Part shown: piece after piece, positions 1 through 9,316 of the stretch
How positions within the stretch are numbered: position 1 is the first letter of the stretch
How the letters are laid out: the number at the start of each line of letters is the position of its first letter
From: JBBBNV01 sp037137075
GTDB lineage: Bacteria > Bacillota > Bacilli > Paenibacillales > NBRC-103111
Length of the DNA: 24,216 nt
Direction of reading: 5' to 3'
Assembly (NCBI RefSeq): GCF_037137075.1
Contig: NZ_JBBBNV010000042.1
Coordinates: 1-24,216 of the forward strand
Position numbers and translations under genes: made by a program
Notes under the pieces: generated by a model
What the model was told of the DNA's origin: nothing
Databases searched by the model: none
What the model saw: only the letters and a program-made list of their open reading frames with translations

Positions 1-1222
1 CGTACACGGCGACGCTGACGGCTCCGGCGACAGCGGGAGCCGCCACGGTAAGCGCCACGCTTGGCGGGACCGCGCTGGCGTCGACGGCGATCGTGCAGTT
101 CGTGCCGGGAGCAGCGTCTGCGGCGAGCAGTACGGTCGAGGTGGACGCTGCGTCCTTGACCGCAGACGGTACAAGCCAGACGACGGTGACGGTGAAGCTG
201 AAGGACGCGCAGGGCAATGCGCTGACGTCAGGCGGCGTGACGGTCGGGATTACATCGACGCTGGGCACCGTTAGCGGCGTCACGGATAACAACAACGGCA
301 CGTACACGGCGACGCTGACGGCTCCGGCGACAGCGGGAGCCGCCACGGTAAGCGCCACGCTTGGCGGGACCGCGCTGGCGTCGACGGCGATCGTGCAGTT
401 CGTGCCTGGCGCGGCGTCTGCGGCGAGCAGTACGGTCGAGGTGGACGATGCATCCTTGACTGCAGACGGCACAAGCCAGACGACAGTAACGGTGAAGCTG
501 AAGGACGCACATGGCAATGCGCTGACGACAGGCGGTGCGACGGTCGGGATTACGACGACGCTGGGCACCGTTAGCGGCGTCACGGATAACAACAACGGCA
601 CGTACACGGCGACGCTGACGGCTCCGGCGACAGCGGGAGCCGCCACGGTAAGCGCCACGCTTGGCGGGACCGCGCTGACATCGACGGCGATCGTGCAGTT
701 CGTGCCGGGAGCAGCGTCTGCGGCGAGCAGTACGGTCGAGGTGGACGCTGCGTCCTTGACCGCAGACGGTACAAGCCAGACGACGGTGACGGTGAAGCTG
801 AAGGACGCGCAGGGCAATGCGCTGACGTCAGGCGGCGTGACGGTCGGGATTGCGACGACGTCAGGCACCGTTAGCGGCGTCACGGATAACAACAACGGCA
901 CGTACACGGCGACGCTGACGGCTCCGGCGACAGCGGGAGCCGCCACGGTAAGCGCCACGCTTGGCGGGACCGCGCTGACGTCGACAGCGATCGTGCAGTT
1001 TGTGCCGGGAGCAGCGTCTGCGGCGAGCAGTACGGTCGAGGTGGACGCTGCATCCTTGACTGCAGACGGCACAAGCCAGACGACAGTAACGGTGAAGCTG
1101 AAGGACGCACATGGCAATGCGCTGACGACAGGCGGTGCGACGGTCGGGATTACGACGACGCTGGGCACCGTTAGCGGCGTATCGGATAACAATAACGGCA
1201 CGTACACGGCGATGCTGACGGC
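1..1222 (+). repeat. 300-bp in-frame tandem repeat array (Ig-domain units)
   Basis: The segment CGTACACGGCGACGCTGACG recurs at 1, 301, 601 and 901, and with one change at 1201, giving an exact 300-bp (100-codon) period. The 60 bases starting at 1, 301, 601 and 901 are identical. Two unit types alternate: DAQGNALTSGGV (units at 121 and 721) and DAHGNALTTGGA (units at 421 and 1021). The array runs off the left edge, so the copy number is unknown; similarity decays sharply after about 1222. Confidence 0.95.
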
Positions 1223-3506
1223 CTCCACGACATTAGGCTTGGCCACGGTCAGTGCCAGCGTATACGGGAGCGCAGTCATTTCAACGGCCAGTGTACAATT
1301 CTTGCCCGGCGGAATGAGCGCATCCCATTCTACCGTGACCGCAAGCGATTTGGTTGTACGGGCGGACGGCAGCAGTAAAGCCTCCATTTATGTAAAGCTG
1401 AATGATGCTTATAATCACTCGCTGGCCGGTAAACAGGTGACGCTTCAGGCGAATGGCGGACGATCGGTTATCGACCAGGTTTACGGATTCACCGGTGCGG
1501 ATGGTATTGCCGCTTTCTCGGTGAGCAATACAACGGCTGAGAATGTGACATACTCCGCCAAAGAGGAAATGAGCGGGTTGACGCTCGATCAAACGGTGAA
1601 TATTACGTTTACCTACGATCAACCGCCGTTGATCGAATTGGAGGCATCGCCTGCTGTCCCAACCTTCGGAGGTGTGACGGTTACTGTAACGTCATCGGTT
1701 TATGGCGAATTTAATCGTGTCGCATCCGTGAAGTGGGCTGCTGGAAGCCGGCCTATCTCGTATTTCGACACGCAAGGGACGGAGATTACGAGCTCGTTTA
1801 CGGTTCAGGAGAATGGAATTTACTCCGTGTATGTCCGGGATACTGCAGGGAATACCAACGTCAGCCTCATCGAAATCAGCAACATTGTTCCGCTAAGCAG
1901 CAACGCAAGCTTGGCTGGCTGGCAGCTTACAGGATTGGGCGGGACAATAAGGCTTGATTTTGCCCCGGAAACAGCGCTTTACACGGTGAATGTGGCGGAT
2001 TCGGTTTATGGGCTGAACATGCTGCTGACTGCCCCGGATGCTTACGCCGTGATGTATGTGAACGGGCTGCAGGTAGCCAGCGGTTCGGTCACGGACGATT
2101 ATTCTCTTGCAATGGGCAAAAATGTGTTTGAGGTCCGTGTTCAGGCACAGGACGGTTCGGTGAAGACATATACGCTGAATGTATTTCGTGTAGCGGCGGA
2201 CTCTGATTCCGATTCTGATTCCTCCGGTTCATCAGGGTCTTCAAGCTCTCCAAGCCAGCCGTCATTGGGCCAATCGCTTCAGATTTGGATAAACGGTACA
2301 GAGGTAGGCGGAATTGCCTCCCTTCAAACGGATGCCAATAAAGTGAAGTCTATCGATGCCGTGCTGGATATCGGTACACTGCAAAAGGTGCTCGGCTCCC
2401 TGTCTGATTTGACGGACAAGAGCCTGCGAATTTCGGTTCAGGATGAGGCGGCCCAGGTTAATCTGCGGCTTCCTGGCGAAGCGATCAAGCCCCTTGCCGA
2501 GAAGGAAGCGGTGATTACGCTGGAAGTCCGACAAGGCCAATATCGCCTGCCGCTGGCCGACATCGTGAATCTGGAATCCGATTGGCAGGGCTCGGAGGTT
2601 CAAATCACCATTAGATATGAAGAGCATAACGAAGGAACACCCGGTTTGCAGGATGCAGCGCTGCAGGACGGCTTCCGGCTGATTGGGGAACCGGTGTATT
2701 TTGAAGTGTATGCGGTGCATCAAGGGCAGAAGAAAGAAATCTCTACCTTTGGCCGTTATGTGGAACGGGTCATTTACTTGCCGGCGGAATGGGCCGGTAC
2801 AGCTTCAACAGCTGTGGTGTGGAATCCGAAGCAGGGAGTTCGCCCAGTGCCGACGGAATTTATTCAGACCGAGGGACGTCAGGCCGCCGTCATTCGCAGT
2901 CTCACGAATAGCGCCTATGCGCTCGTCTCTAAAGCTTCTAATTTGATTGATCTTCAAGGACACTGGGCTGCATCTGAAATTGGCAGCCTGAATCGCAGAA
3001 TGATTGTGCAGGGTGTGGATAAAAGCCGCTTCGCGCCGGAAGCTGCCATTACCCGTGCGGAGCTGGCCGCGCTGCTTGCAAGAGCACTCGGCTTGCCGGA
3101 GAGCGGAGCTGGTGCAGGCTTTCAGGACGTAAGCGCCTCGAGCTGGTACAGCGGTGCGGTCGCCTCCGTGAAAGCATACGGGATGATGGACGGCTTCGAG
3201 GGCGGAGTGTTTGAACCGAATCGGGAAGTATCACGCCAGGAAGCCATTGTAACCCTGGTCCGTGCCATGCAATTCATGGATGCCGCTTCAGTAACAACCG
3301 GTACCGGGGAGCCTGTGGACGTAACGGTCTACTCAGACAGCAGTCAAATTGGCGGCTGGGCTAGCGATTCGGTACAAACCGCCATTAAGGCGGGCTTGGT
3401 GAATGGTTACGGGAATGAATTGCGCCCGAGGCAGTCCTTGACTCGCGCTGAGATGACCGTGCTTTTATACCGGATGCTGCTGAAGAAAGGATTCATTGAC
3501 GGATAG
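1..3506 (+). CDS. S-layer-anchored multi-Ig surface protein (5' partial)
   Basis: The reading frame is open from the window edge (first full codon at 3) to TAG at 3504, so the N-terminus and signal peptide lie outside. It is probably an exported cell-surface protein. Domains in order: at least four nearly identical 100-aa invasin-type (Big_1-like) Ig domains with the motif SLTADGTSQTTVTVKLKDA; a fifth diverged copy (about 1305-1620); another Ig-like domain (about 1620-1880); a cadherin-like beta-sandwich domain (about 1893-2190); a flexible Asp/Ser linker (DSDSDSDSSGSSGSSSS); a region of unknown fold; and three SLH domains from about 2943 to the end, with TRAE in the first and third and SRQE in the second. 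SLH domains bind pyruvylated secondary cell-wall polysaccharide, so the C-terminus anchors the protein and the Ig rod projects outward. The ligand or adhesive role cannot be read from the sequence. A strong terminator follows at 3551. Confidence 0.9.
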   Translation, partial: YTATLTAPATAGAATVSATLGGTALASTAIVQFVPGAASAASSTVEVDAASLTADGTSQTTVTVKLKDAQGNALTSGGVTVGITSTLGTVSGVTDNNNGTYTATLTAPATAGAATVSATLGGTALASTAIVQFVPGAASAASSTVEVDDASLTADGTSQTTVTVKLKDAHGNALTTGGATVGITTTLGTVSGVTDNNNGTYTATLTAPATAGAATVSATLGGTALTSTAIVQFVPGAASAASSTVEVDAASLTADGTSQTTVTVKLKDAQGNALTSGGVTVGIATTSGTVSGVTDNNNGTYTATLTAPATAGAATVSATLGGTALTSTAIVQFVPGAASAASSTVEVDAASLTADGTSQTTVTVKLKDAHGNALTTGGATVGITTTLGTVSGVSDNNNGTYTAMLTASTTLGLATVSASVYGSAVISTASVQFLPGGMSASHSTVTASDLVVRADGSSKASIYVKLNDAYNHSLAGKQVTLQANGGRSVIDQVYGFTGADGIAAFSVSNTTAENVTYSAKEEMSGLTLDQTVNITFTYDQPPLIELEASPAVPTFGGVTVTVTSSVYGEFNRVASVKWAAGSRPISYFDTQGTEITSSFTVQENGIYSVYVRDTAGNTNVSLIEISNIVPLSSNASLAGWQLTGLGGTIRLDFAPETALYTVNVADSVYGLNMLLTAPDAYAVMYVNGLQVASGSVTDDYSLAMGKNVFEVRVQAQDGSVKTYTLNVFRVAADSDSDSDSSGSSGSSSSPSQPSLGQSLQIWINGTEVGGIASLQTDANKVKSIDAVLDIGTLQKVLGSLSDLTDKSLRISVQDEAAQVNLRLPGEAIKPLAEKEAVITLEVRQGQYRLPLADIVNLESDWQGSEVQITIRYEEHNEGTPGLQDAALQDGFRLIGEPVYFEVYAVHQGQKKEISTFGRYVERVIYLPAEWAGTASTAVVWNPKQGVRPVPTEFIQTEGRQAAVIRSLTNSAYALVSKASNLIDLQGHWAASEIGSLNRRMIVQGVDKSRFAPEAAITRAELAALLARALGLPESGAGAGFQDVSASSWYSGAVASVKAYGMMDGFEGGVFEPNREVSRQEAIVTLVRAMQFMDAASVTTGTGEPVDVTVYSDSSQIGGWASDSVQTAIKAGLVNGYGNELRPRQSLTRAEMTVLLYRMLLKKGFIDG

Positions 3507-3550
3507 CCTTCGGTTAAAATAACGGCGTCATTAAGAGATCATCCACAGAG

Positions 3551-3580
3551 AAAAACGGCCATGTGGCCGTTTTTCTTGTT
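3551..3580 (+). terminator. Intrinsic terminator of surface protein gene
   Basis: There is a perfect 10-bp stem AAAAACGGCC / GGCCGTTTTT with a four-base loop (ATGT), running into TTTTCTTGTT. It lies 45 bases after the stop codon. The A-tract on the other side makes it potentially bidirectional. Confidence 0.9.
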
Positions 3581-3758
3581 AACTGTACTTGCCAATAACC
3601 GATTCAAATATTTGTAAGTTAAAAAAGCTGGCAGTATCCCTATGCGACTCTGAGTCGCGTTTTATGCAGTCCTTTTTGAACGGATACGGAAGGAGCGGAG
3701 GGCCTTATTTTCTACCTGATTGGGAATTCCTTCGGAATGTTAAATTTGTTCCCTCACC

Positions 3759-3767
3759 TGTTATAAT
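3759..3767 (+). promoter_or_regulatory. Extended -10 promoter of the DUF402 gene
   Basis: TGTTATAAT is a perfect extended -10 element (TG, one base, TATAAT). No convincing -35 hexamer lies 16-18 bases upstream, which fits an extended -10 promoter. The predicted start near 3774 gives a leader of about 25 nt, ending in the AGGAG ribosome binding site at 3786. Confidence 0.65.
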
Positions 3768-3799
3768 AGGTATCAACACATCTACAGGAGAGTGCGGCT

Positions 3800-4321
3800 A
3801 TGAATCAGCAGCTCATTACCATACAAGCGTTAAAATACGGCAGACGTCCGCACTACGAATGGAGCACCACACTTCTGGAGAAAACGGATACCTATATCGT
3901 TGTGCTTGGGGAACGGGGCCGGAAGCTGCGCCATCATACAAAAGGAAAGACGTTTACAGTCGAGCATCAGACGATCGAGCTGTTTCCGTTCGACGCCTGG
4001 TTTACTGTCAGTGCCGACGTGATGGACGGGAAGCCGTGCCGGTATTACTGCAATATTAATGAGCCGGCAACCATGAAGGACAATAAGGTAGCCTTCATCG
4101 ACTTAGACCTGGATCTGGTCTACAGGAATGGACAGTGGCAGGTTGTAGATGAAGATGAATTCGCCGCCAACAGCGTTATTTTCTCCTATCCCGAGGAGCT
4201 TATTCGGAGAGCGCGTGTGGAATTGGAGCGTTTGCAGGATCGGGTCCGGGATCGGGGGTTTCCGTTTGACGGAACAATGGAGCGGTTTGCGGAATTACAT
4301 GGTACACCGTATAGGAGATAG
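3800..4321 (+). CDS. DUF402 (NtdP-like) protein
   Basis: This 173-aa protein has the DUF402 hallmarks: a beta-rich N-terminal half, RYYCNINEPA (about residues 81-90), then FIDLDLDLVYRNGQWQVVDEDEF with its acidic, metal-binding type residues, and a helical C-terminus. Length and motif order match the family that includes Staphylococcus aureus NtdP, a nucleoside tri- and diphosphatase; the exact substrate here is inference. No signal peptide or membrane segment is seen, so it should be cytosolic. The start is set by AGGAG at 3786-3790, nine bases before ATG. It is monocistronic, with an extended -10 promoter just upstream and a hairpin after it. Confidence 0.85.
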   Translation: MNQQLITIQALKYGRRPHYEWSTTLLEKTDTYIVVLGERGRKLRHHTKGKTFTVEHQTIELFPFDAWFTVSADVMDGKPCRYYCNINEPATMKDNKVAFIDLDLDLVYRNGQWQVVDEDEFAANSVIFSYPEELIRRARVELERLQDRVRDRGFPFDGTMERFAELHGTPYRR

Positions 4322-4382
4322 GCGATGAGCTACATGGAAGGGCGATGAAGTTCATCATTCAAATCAGGGTAGCTTTTATACG

Positions 4383-4427
4383 ATAAATCCAGAATACAAG
4401 ATAATTTGTATTTTGGATTTATTTTTG
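4383..4427 (+). terminator. Probable terminator after DUF402 gene
   Basis: A long AT-rich dyad pairs 4383-4399 (ATAAATCCAGAATACAA) with 4406-4422 (TTGTATTTTGGATTTAT) through one G-T wobble, with a six-base loop, and is followed by TTTTT. It lies 61 bases downstream of the DUF402 stop codon. Confidence 0.65.
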
Positions 4428-4561
4428 ATAGTGGCGAAAGCAGAAGCAGAGCGGTCGAAAAAATATCCGCTTTGCTGAAGCGGCCGGGGAAATTACTTTT
4501 CTTAAGGTTTATCTTACTTTTCTTCATTCTCGGAAAAAACCAAATGAATTACAATAATTCC

Positions 4562-4575
4562 TGTAAGCGATTTCA
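4562..4575 (+). promoter_or_regulatory. CcpA cre box upstream of first binding-protein gene
   Basis: TGTAAGCGATTTCA matches the Bacillus cre consensus TGWAANCGNTNWCA at every defined position. It sits 27 bases before the GTG start and just downstream of a possible -10 (TACAAT, 4550-4555; its -35 is poor), a position typical for CcpA roadblock repression. Confidence 0.7.
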
Positions 4576-4601
4576 TTTCACACTGAAAAGGGGATACCAC
4601 A

Positions 4602-5942
4602 GTGAAAAAAAAAGCTTTAGCCCTCGCGGCTGTTTCTCTTGCTCTGGCAATTAGCGGCTGCTCGGCCGGCGGAGCGAAGAGTGATAAACAAACGGCTGCC
4701 GGAGGCAGTGGCAGCGGTAGTGGAAGCAGCGGTTCAAAGGTAGAGCTTCGTATGACCTGGTGGGGGTCGCAAACCCGTCACGATTTGACGGCGAAGGCTC
4801 TGCAATTGTTTGAGCAGAAGCATCCTGAAATCAAGATCAAGCCGGAATATTCCGGCTGGGACGGTTACTTCGACAAGCTTTCTACCCAGGTTGCCGGAGC
4901 GAATGCCCCGGATTTGATTCAAATGGACTATGCGTTCCTCACGGACTATGCGAAACGCGGCGCGCTGCTGGATTTGAGCCCTTATGTAGAGAGCAAGGTT
5001 CTGCAGACAAGCACGCATGACCAGAGCATGATCAAAGCCGGCTCCGTTGACAATAAGCTCTATGCCATCACGTTGGGAGTCAATGCGCCGGGTGTGGTCT
5101 ATAATTCCTCCGTTTTCAAGGAGCTTGGGATTGAAGATCCGAAGGAAAGCTGGACATGGAAGGATTTTAGCGACATTGCCACCAAAATAGCGCAGGCTAA
5201 GGGTAAAGGCTACTACGGCTCCGCGGATATTTCCGGGACGATTAATATTTTTGAAATTATGGTCCGTCAAAACGGGAGATCGCTGTTCAGTGGCGGTAAA
5301 CTGGGGGCGACCAAGGAGGATATGACAGCCTGGTTCAAGATGTGGGCGGATTTGCGGAAGAACGGCGGTGTAACGACGCCGGAGGTGACCGCGGCCATGA
5401 CGAACGCCCTGGAGACCCGCCCGCTGGCGCTTGGGACGGCCGGAATGGATTTTGCCTGGTCCAATCAGATCATTGCCTTTCAGAAGGCGCTGAAAAACCA
5501 AAAGGATACCTTGAAAATTCAAGTTATCCCGCACTCGGAAGGCGAGAAAAAGAGCGGGGAGTATTTGAAGCCGAGCATGTTCATTTCCGGCTATGCCAAA
5601 TCGGCGCATCCGAAGGAAGTGGCGATGGTGATTGATTTCTTTGCTAACGATCCGGATGCGGCCAAGATTCTTGGCTCCGAGCGGGGCGTGCCGGTGAATT
5701 CCCAAATCCGGGATCAACTGAAGGCATCGCTTTCGGAAACGGATCAAATGATTTTCAGCTTTGTCGATACGGTATCCAAGCATTCGAGCGATATTGATCC
5801 GCCATATCCGCAAGGCTTCGCGGAAGTAGACAAAAACTTCAAAACGTCCAGCGAACAAATTTCCTTTGGCCAAGGAACGGCGGACGACGTGATCGGCCAG
5901 TTTATCAAGAGCTCGAATCAAATTTTGGGCAAAGACAAATAG
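4602..5942 (+). CDS. ABC transporter sugar-binding lipoprotein (family 1), first copy
   Basis: This 446-aa extracellular solute-binding protein should capture an oligosaccharide at the outer membrane face and hand it to CUT1 permeases. A lipoprotein signal with lipobox AISGC ends at Cys20 and is followed by a Gly/Ser-rich tether. The mature domain begins VELRMTWWGSQ and has HPEIKIKPEYSGWDGYFDKL and APDLIQM, typical of family 1. The GTG start is chosen because AAAAGGGGA precedes it at about eight bases. It is paralogous to the binding protein at 12302, sharing WWG, the RH pair, the KI..EY.G.DGY..KL pattern and APDL. No permease genes follow; a terminator at 5957 isolates it, so it probably shares the permeases at 13729-15512 or feeds the mannosidase pathway beside it. 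A perfect cre box lies upstream. Confidence 0.92.
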   Translation: MKKKALALAAVSLALAISGCSAGGAKSDKQTAAGGSGSGSGSSGSKVELRMTWWGSQTRHDLTAKALQLFEQKHPEIKIKPEYSGWDGYFDKLSTQVAGANAPDLIQMDYAFLTDYAKRGALLDLSPYVESKVLQTSTHDQSMIKAGSVDNKLYAITLGVNAPGVVYNSSVFKELGIEDPKESWTWKDFSDIATKIAQAKGKGYYGSADISGTINIFEIMVRQNGRSLFSGGKLGATKEDMTAWFKMWADLRKNGGVTTPEVTAAMTNALETRPLALGTAGMDFAWSNQIIAFQKALKNQKDTLKIQVIPHSEGEKKSGEYLKPSMFISGYAKSAHPKEVAMVIDFFANDPDAAKILGSERGVPVNSQIRDQLKASLSETDQMIFSFVDTVSKHSSDIDPPYPQGFAEVDKNFKTSSEQISFGQGTADDVIGQFIKSSNQILGKDK

Positions 5943-5956
5943 ACGGGAACGAAGAC

Positions 5957-5998
5957 GGCTAACCGCAGCAGCACCTTGGCGGTTAGCCTGCTCGTTTT
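5957..5998 (+). terminator. Terminator between binding protein and mannosidase genes
   Basis: A perfect 10-bp stem GGCTAACCGC / GCGGTTAGCC with a 12-base loop is followed by TGCTCGTTTT. It begins 14 bases after the binding-protein stop codon, so the mannosidase gene downstream probably has its own promoter or depends on readthrough. Confidence 0.75.
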
Positions 5999-6116
5999 AA
6001 GTGGCGTGCGAACGGAGCACAGGTTTTTCGAATCATTCGTGGGCGTGCCTGCAAAGCTTCCTGCCGATCGGGCTTGCCAAACGAGACGATAATTATTGAA
6101 GGGAAGGAAATCAGTG

Positions 6117-9100
6117 ATGTTCTGGACCATAGAGAAGCTAACACAACGCTTAAAGGAGCTTAGCCCATACCGGTATCGCGATGCAATCGGATTGAACGAC
6201 TGGTCCTTTAGGATCGATGAAGAGAAGCAAAACGGCGCACGGCCCCCGGCGGAAGGCAGCTGGAGCACGATTACGAAAGGGGAGCGCTGGAAAGGGCGGG
6301 ACCTGTACGTATGGCTGCGCAGGCAGGTGCACATTCCTGATGCCTGGAGCGGGCGCACGGTGGTCGGCCTGTTTGATTTTGGTAAAACGGGAGATTATCA
6401 CAATTCCGGCTTCGAATCGCTTCTGTATGTGAACGGATCGCCTTATCAGGGTGTAGATTCCAATCATCATGAGGTTTTTTTGCCGAAGGACGCCGCTGGT
6501 GAGACTGCGGATTTGTGCTTCCGTCTCTGGTCTGGTCTGGAAGGCGGAGGGGTGCCGGCCGATCAAGAGCACCAATTCAAGCAGGCGGATTTGGCCTGGC
6601 TGGATGAAGCTGCGGACGATTTGTATTATACCGGTCGCGCTATGCTGGATACCGCCAAAACGCTTGGCGAGAACGACCCTCAACGGCACGGTCTGCTTCA
6701 GGCGGTGGACCGGGCATTTTTGCTGCTGGATTGGTCGAAGCCCGGCTCGGAGCAGTTCTATACCAGTGTAACGGCAGCCGGATCGTCGCTGCGTGAAGCG
6801 TTGTCCGCCTGGGAGAAAAAGCACGGGGTTACCGTGCACTGCATCGGGCATACGCACATCGACGTAGCCTGGCTGTGGCGGCTGACGCATACCCGGGAGA
6901 AAGCGGCGCGTTCGTTTTCTACCGTGCTCCGGTTAATGGAGAAGTATCCCGAGTATGTGTTTCTTCAAACACAGCCTCAGCTGTATGCGTACATCAAGAA
7001 CGATTATCCGGATATTTATGAGCAAATCAAAGCGCGGGTGAAGGAGGGACGCTGGGAAGCCGGCGGGGCGATGTGGCTGGAAGCGGATTGCAACCTGCCC
7101 AGCGGGGAAGCCCTGGTCCGGCAAATTTTGTACGGCACGCGCTTCCTTCGGGAGGAATTCGGGGCGGAGTGCAGCTATCTGTGGCTTCCGGACGTATTTG
7201 GTTACAGCTGGGCTTTACCGCAAATATTAAAAAAATCCGGTATCGATACGTTCATGACGACGAAAATCGGCTGGAACCAATATAACCGCCTGCCGCACGA
7301 TACCTTCAGGTGGCGCGGCATCGACGGCTCCGAGGTGCTGACATATGTAGTTACGACACCTCCTTCGGCGGAGCACACCGGCTGGTCCTATACGTATAAC
7401 GGCTTTATCGAGCCTTATTCAGTACAAGGAATCTGGAACAAGTACCGGGACAAGGAGCTGAATCAGGATTTGCTGTTAGCCTACGGCTATGGCGACGGGG
7501 GCGGCGGCGTCAATCGGGATATGCTGGAGATGCGGCGCAGGCTGGAGGTTATGCCGGGGCTCCCCCATGTTGTGCCAAGCCGGGCGGATGATTTTTTCCA
7601 GAAGCTTCAGCATACCGTTCAAGCGACGGATCAGTACGTTCATACGTGGGATGGCGAGCTGTATTTGGAATATCACCGCGGGACGTATACGAGCCAGGCT
7701 TACAACAAGCGGATGAACCGCAAGCTGGAGCTGCTGTACCGTGAGAGCGAATGGATTCAGGTGTTGAACAGCATCGCGGGGCAAAGCTGGTCGTCCTATC
7801 CCGCAAGCAAGCTGAATCAGGGCTGGGAGATTGTGCTGCGCAATCAGTTTCACGATATTATTCCCGGCTCCTCCATTACGGAGGTGTATGAGGATTCCCG
7901 CCTTGAATATGAAGAAGCCGATCGCCTGGGTCGAGAGGTCTGGCAGACGGCGGCGCAGCAGCTGACAGCTGCTGGAGATGAGGCGGCCTTGGAGGGAAAA
8001 AGCGGCTGCAGCTGGACGGTGTTCAACAGCGCCTCCTTTGACCGGTCGGAGCTGGTCTATATCCCGGCACCGCAGGATAGCTGCGAGGGCAGCTGGAAGG
8101 ACGGGGAAGGGAGGCTGCTGAAGGCGGATCGGGTTGAAGGCTCCTGGCAAGTTATGATGGAGGAGGTTCCTGCACTAGGCTGCACAACGATTACGTGGAG
8201 CGCCGAGCCTGCCGAAGCTACAGATACTTCTCCTTTCACATACACCGGGCATTCCTTGACGACGCCGTTTTATATACTGGCGTGGAATGAAGCCGGGCAG
8301 CTCACGCGGATCTATGACCGCGAAGCGAAGCGGGAGGTATTGGCCGCAGGGCAGCTGGGGAATGTGCTGCAGATTTTCGAGGACAAGCCGGTTAATTACG
8401 AGGCGTGGGATATCGATATTTTTTATGGGGAAAAGCAGCGAAGCTTCCAGCAGCTGGAGGCATTGGAGCTGCTGGAATGCGGGCAGCACCGGGCGGTTGT
8501 GGGCTTCAAGTGGGCGTATATGGATTCGGCGATCAGCCAACGGCTGATTGTGTATGCCCACAGCAGACGAATCGATTTCGATACGGAAGCGGATTGGCAC
8601 GAGCAGCGGCAGCTTCTGAAAGCAGCGTTTCCGGTCTCCGTCCGATCAACGGAAGCGACCTTCGACATCCAGTTCGGCAATGTGAAGCGTCCGACCCACT
8701 GGAATACAAGCTGGGACTATGCCCGGTTCGAGACAGTCGGTCATCAATGGGCGGATTTGTCCGAGCGCGGTTATGGGGTCAGCCTGCTGAACGACTGCAA
8801 ATACGGCTATGATGTGAAGGACAATGTTCTGCGATTGACGCTCATTAAATCGGCGCTCCATCCCGATCCGCACGCCGATCAGGGCCGCCATGTGTTTACC
8901 TATTCGCTGCTGCCTCATCAGGGAGATTGGGTAGCCGGGCAAACGGCGCAGGAGGCTTGGGCATTGAATAATCCGTTGACCTGCCATCCAGGGGCTGCGG
9001 CTGTGTCGTGTCAAAGCCTGTTCAGATGTAGTGCGGATTATGTTACGGTTGACGCCGTGAAGAAGGCGGAGGACAGCGATTGTCTTATCGTACGTTTACA

Positions 9101-9278
9101 TGAATTCACCGGCGCGCGTGGAAGCGTGCGTCTGACCAGCGCTTTCTCCCTGGTGTCCTGGCAGGAGACGGATCTGATGGAGCGTCCGATTGGAAAGCGC
9201 CATGAACAATCCGCGGCTGAATTCGACATTGAGCCGTATGAAATTAAAACGTTCCTCATCGAGCTGAAGCGGGGGTAG
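6117..9278 (+). CDS. Alpha-mannosidase, glycoside hydrolase family 38
   Basis: This 1053-aa GH38 retaining, zinc-dependent alpha-mannosidase trims alpha-linked mannose from glycans or glycosides. Zinc-site motif HTHIDVAWLW places ligands H247 and D249; LPDVFGYS gives the nucleophile and ligand D359; QFHDIIPGSS gives the fourth ligand H579. An N-terminal beta-sandwich precedes the catalytic barrel, and the long C-terminal half is the usual GH38 beta-rich part. There is no signal peptide, so it should act in the cytoplasm on imported oligosaccharide, as E. coli MngB and streptococcal GH38 enzymes do. ATG 6117 is preferred over the in-frame TTG at 6096 because AAGGGAAGG ends nine bases before it and overlaps the longer version. 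The linkage specificity cannot be read from the sequence. Neighbours are a sugar-binding protein upstream and a convergent sensor kinase downstream. Confidence 0.95.
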   Translation: MFWTIEKLTQRLKELSPYRYRDAIGLNDWSFRIDEEKQNGARPPAEGSWSTITKGERWKGRDLYVWLRRQVHIPDAWSGRTVVGLFDFGKTGDYHNSGFESLLYVNGSPYQGVDSNHHEVFLPKDAAGETADLCFRLWSGLEGGGVPADQEHQFKQADLAWLDEAADDLYYTGRAMLDTAKTLGENDPQRHGLLQAVDRAFLLLDWSKPGSEQFYTSVTAAGSSLREALSAWEKKHGVTVHCIGHTHIDVAWLWRLTHTREKAARSFSTVLRLMEKYPEYVFLQTQPQLYAYIKNDYPDIYEQIKARVKEGRWEAGGAMWLEADCNLPSGEALVRQILYGTRFLREEFGAECSYLWLPDVFGYSWALPQILKKSGIDTFMTTKIGWNQYNRLPHDTFRWRGIDGSEVLTYVVTTPPSAEHTGWSYTYNGFIEPYSVQGIWNKYRDKELNQDLLLAYGYGDGGGGVNRDMLEMRRRLEVMPGLPHVVPSRADDFFQKLQHTVQATDQYVHTWDGELYLEYHRGTYTSQAYNKRMNRKLELLYRESEWIQVLNSIAGQSWSSYPASKLNQGWEIVLRNQFHDIIPGSSITEVYEDSRLEYEEADRLGREVWQTAAQQLTAAGDEAALEGKSGCSWTVFNSASFDRSELVYIPAPQDSCEGSWKDGEGRLLKADRVEGSWQVMMEEVPALGCTTITWSAEPAEATDTSPFTYTGHSLTTPFYILAWNEAGQLTRIYDREAKREVLAAGQLGNVLQIFEDKPVNYEAWDIDIFYGEKQRSFQQLEALELLECGQHRAVVGFKWAYMDSAISQRLIVYAHSRRIDFDTEADWHEQRQLLKAAFPVSVRSTEATFDIQFGNVKRPTHWNTSWDYARFETVGHQWADLSERGYGVSLLNDCKYGYDVKDNVLRLTLIKSALHPDPHADQGRHVFTYSLLPHQGDWVAGQTAQEAWALNNPLTCHPGAAAVSCQSLFRCSADYVTVDAVKKAEDSDCLIVRLHEFTGARGSVRLTSAFSLVSWQETDLMERPIGKRHEQSAAEFDIEPYEIKTFLIELKRG

Positions 9279-9316
9279 GCGGTGCAAAGCACCAGCGCAT
9301 AATTCCCAAAAGCTAC

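Noticed and set aside
228..1112. Minus-strand open frames across the Ig repeat array
   Set aside because: They recur with the 300-bp repeat, are Arg/Pro-rich shadows of the GC-rich coding strand, and have no ribosome binding sites.
1..1222. CRISPR array
   Set aside because: The repeats are 300 bp, in frame, without spacers, and encode Ig domains.
3589..4059. 156-codon plus-strand frame overlapping the DUF402 gene
   Set aside because: It overlaps a recognisable family protein in another frame, crosses its promoter, and has no ribosome binding site or domain.
4734..5921. 395-codon minus-strand frame inside the first binding-protein gene
   Set aside because: It is antisense to a clear lipoprotein gene, lacks domains and has a composition typical of a shadow frame.
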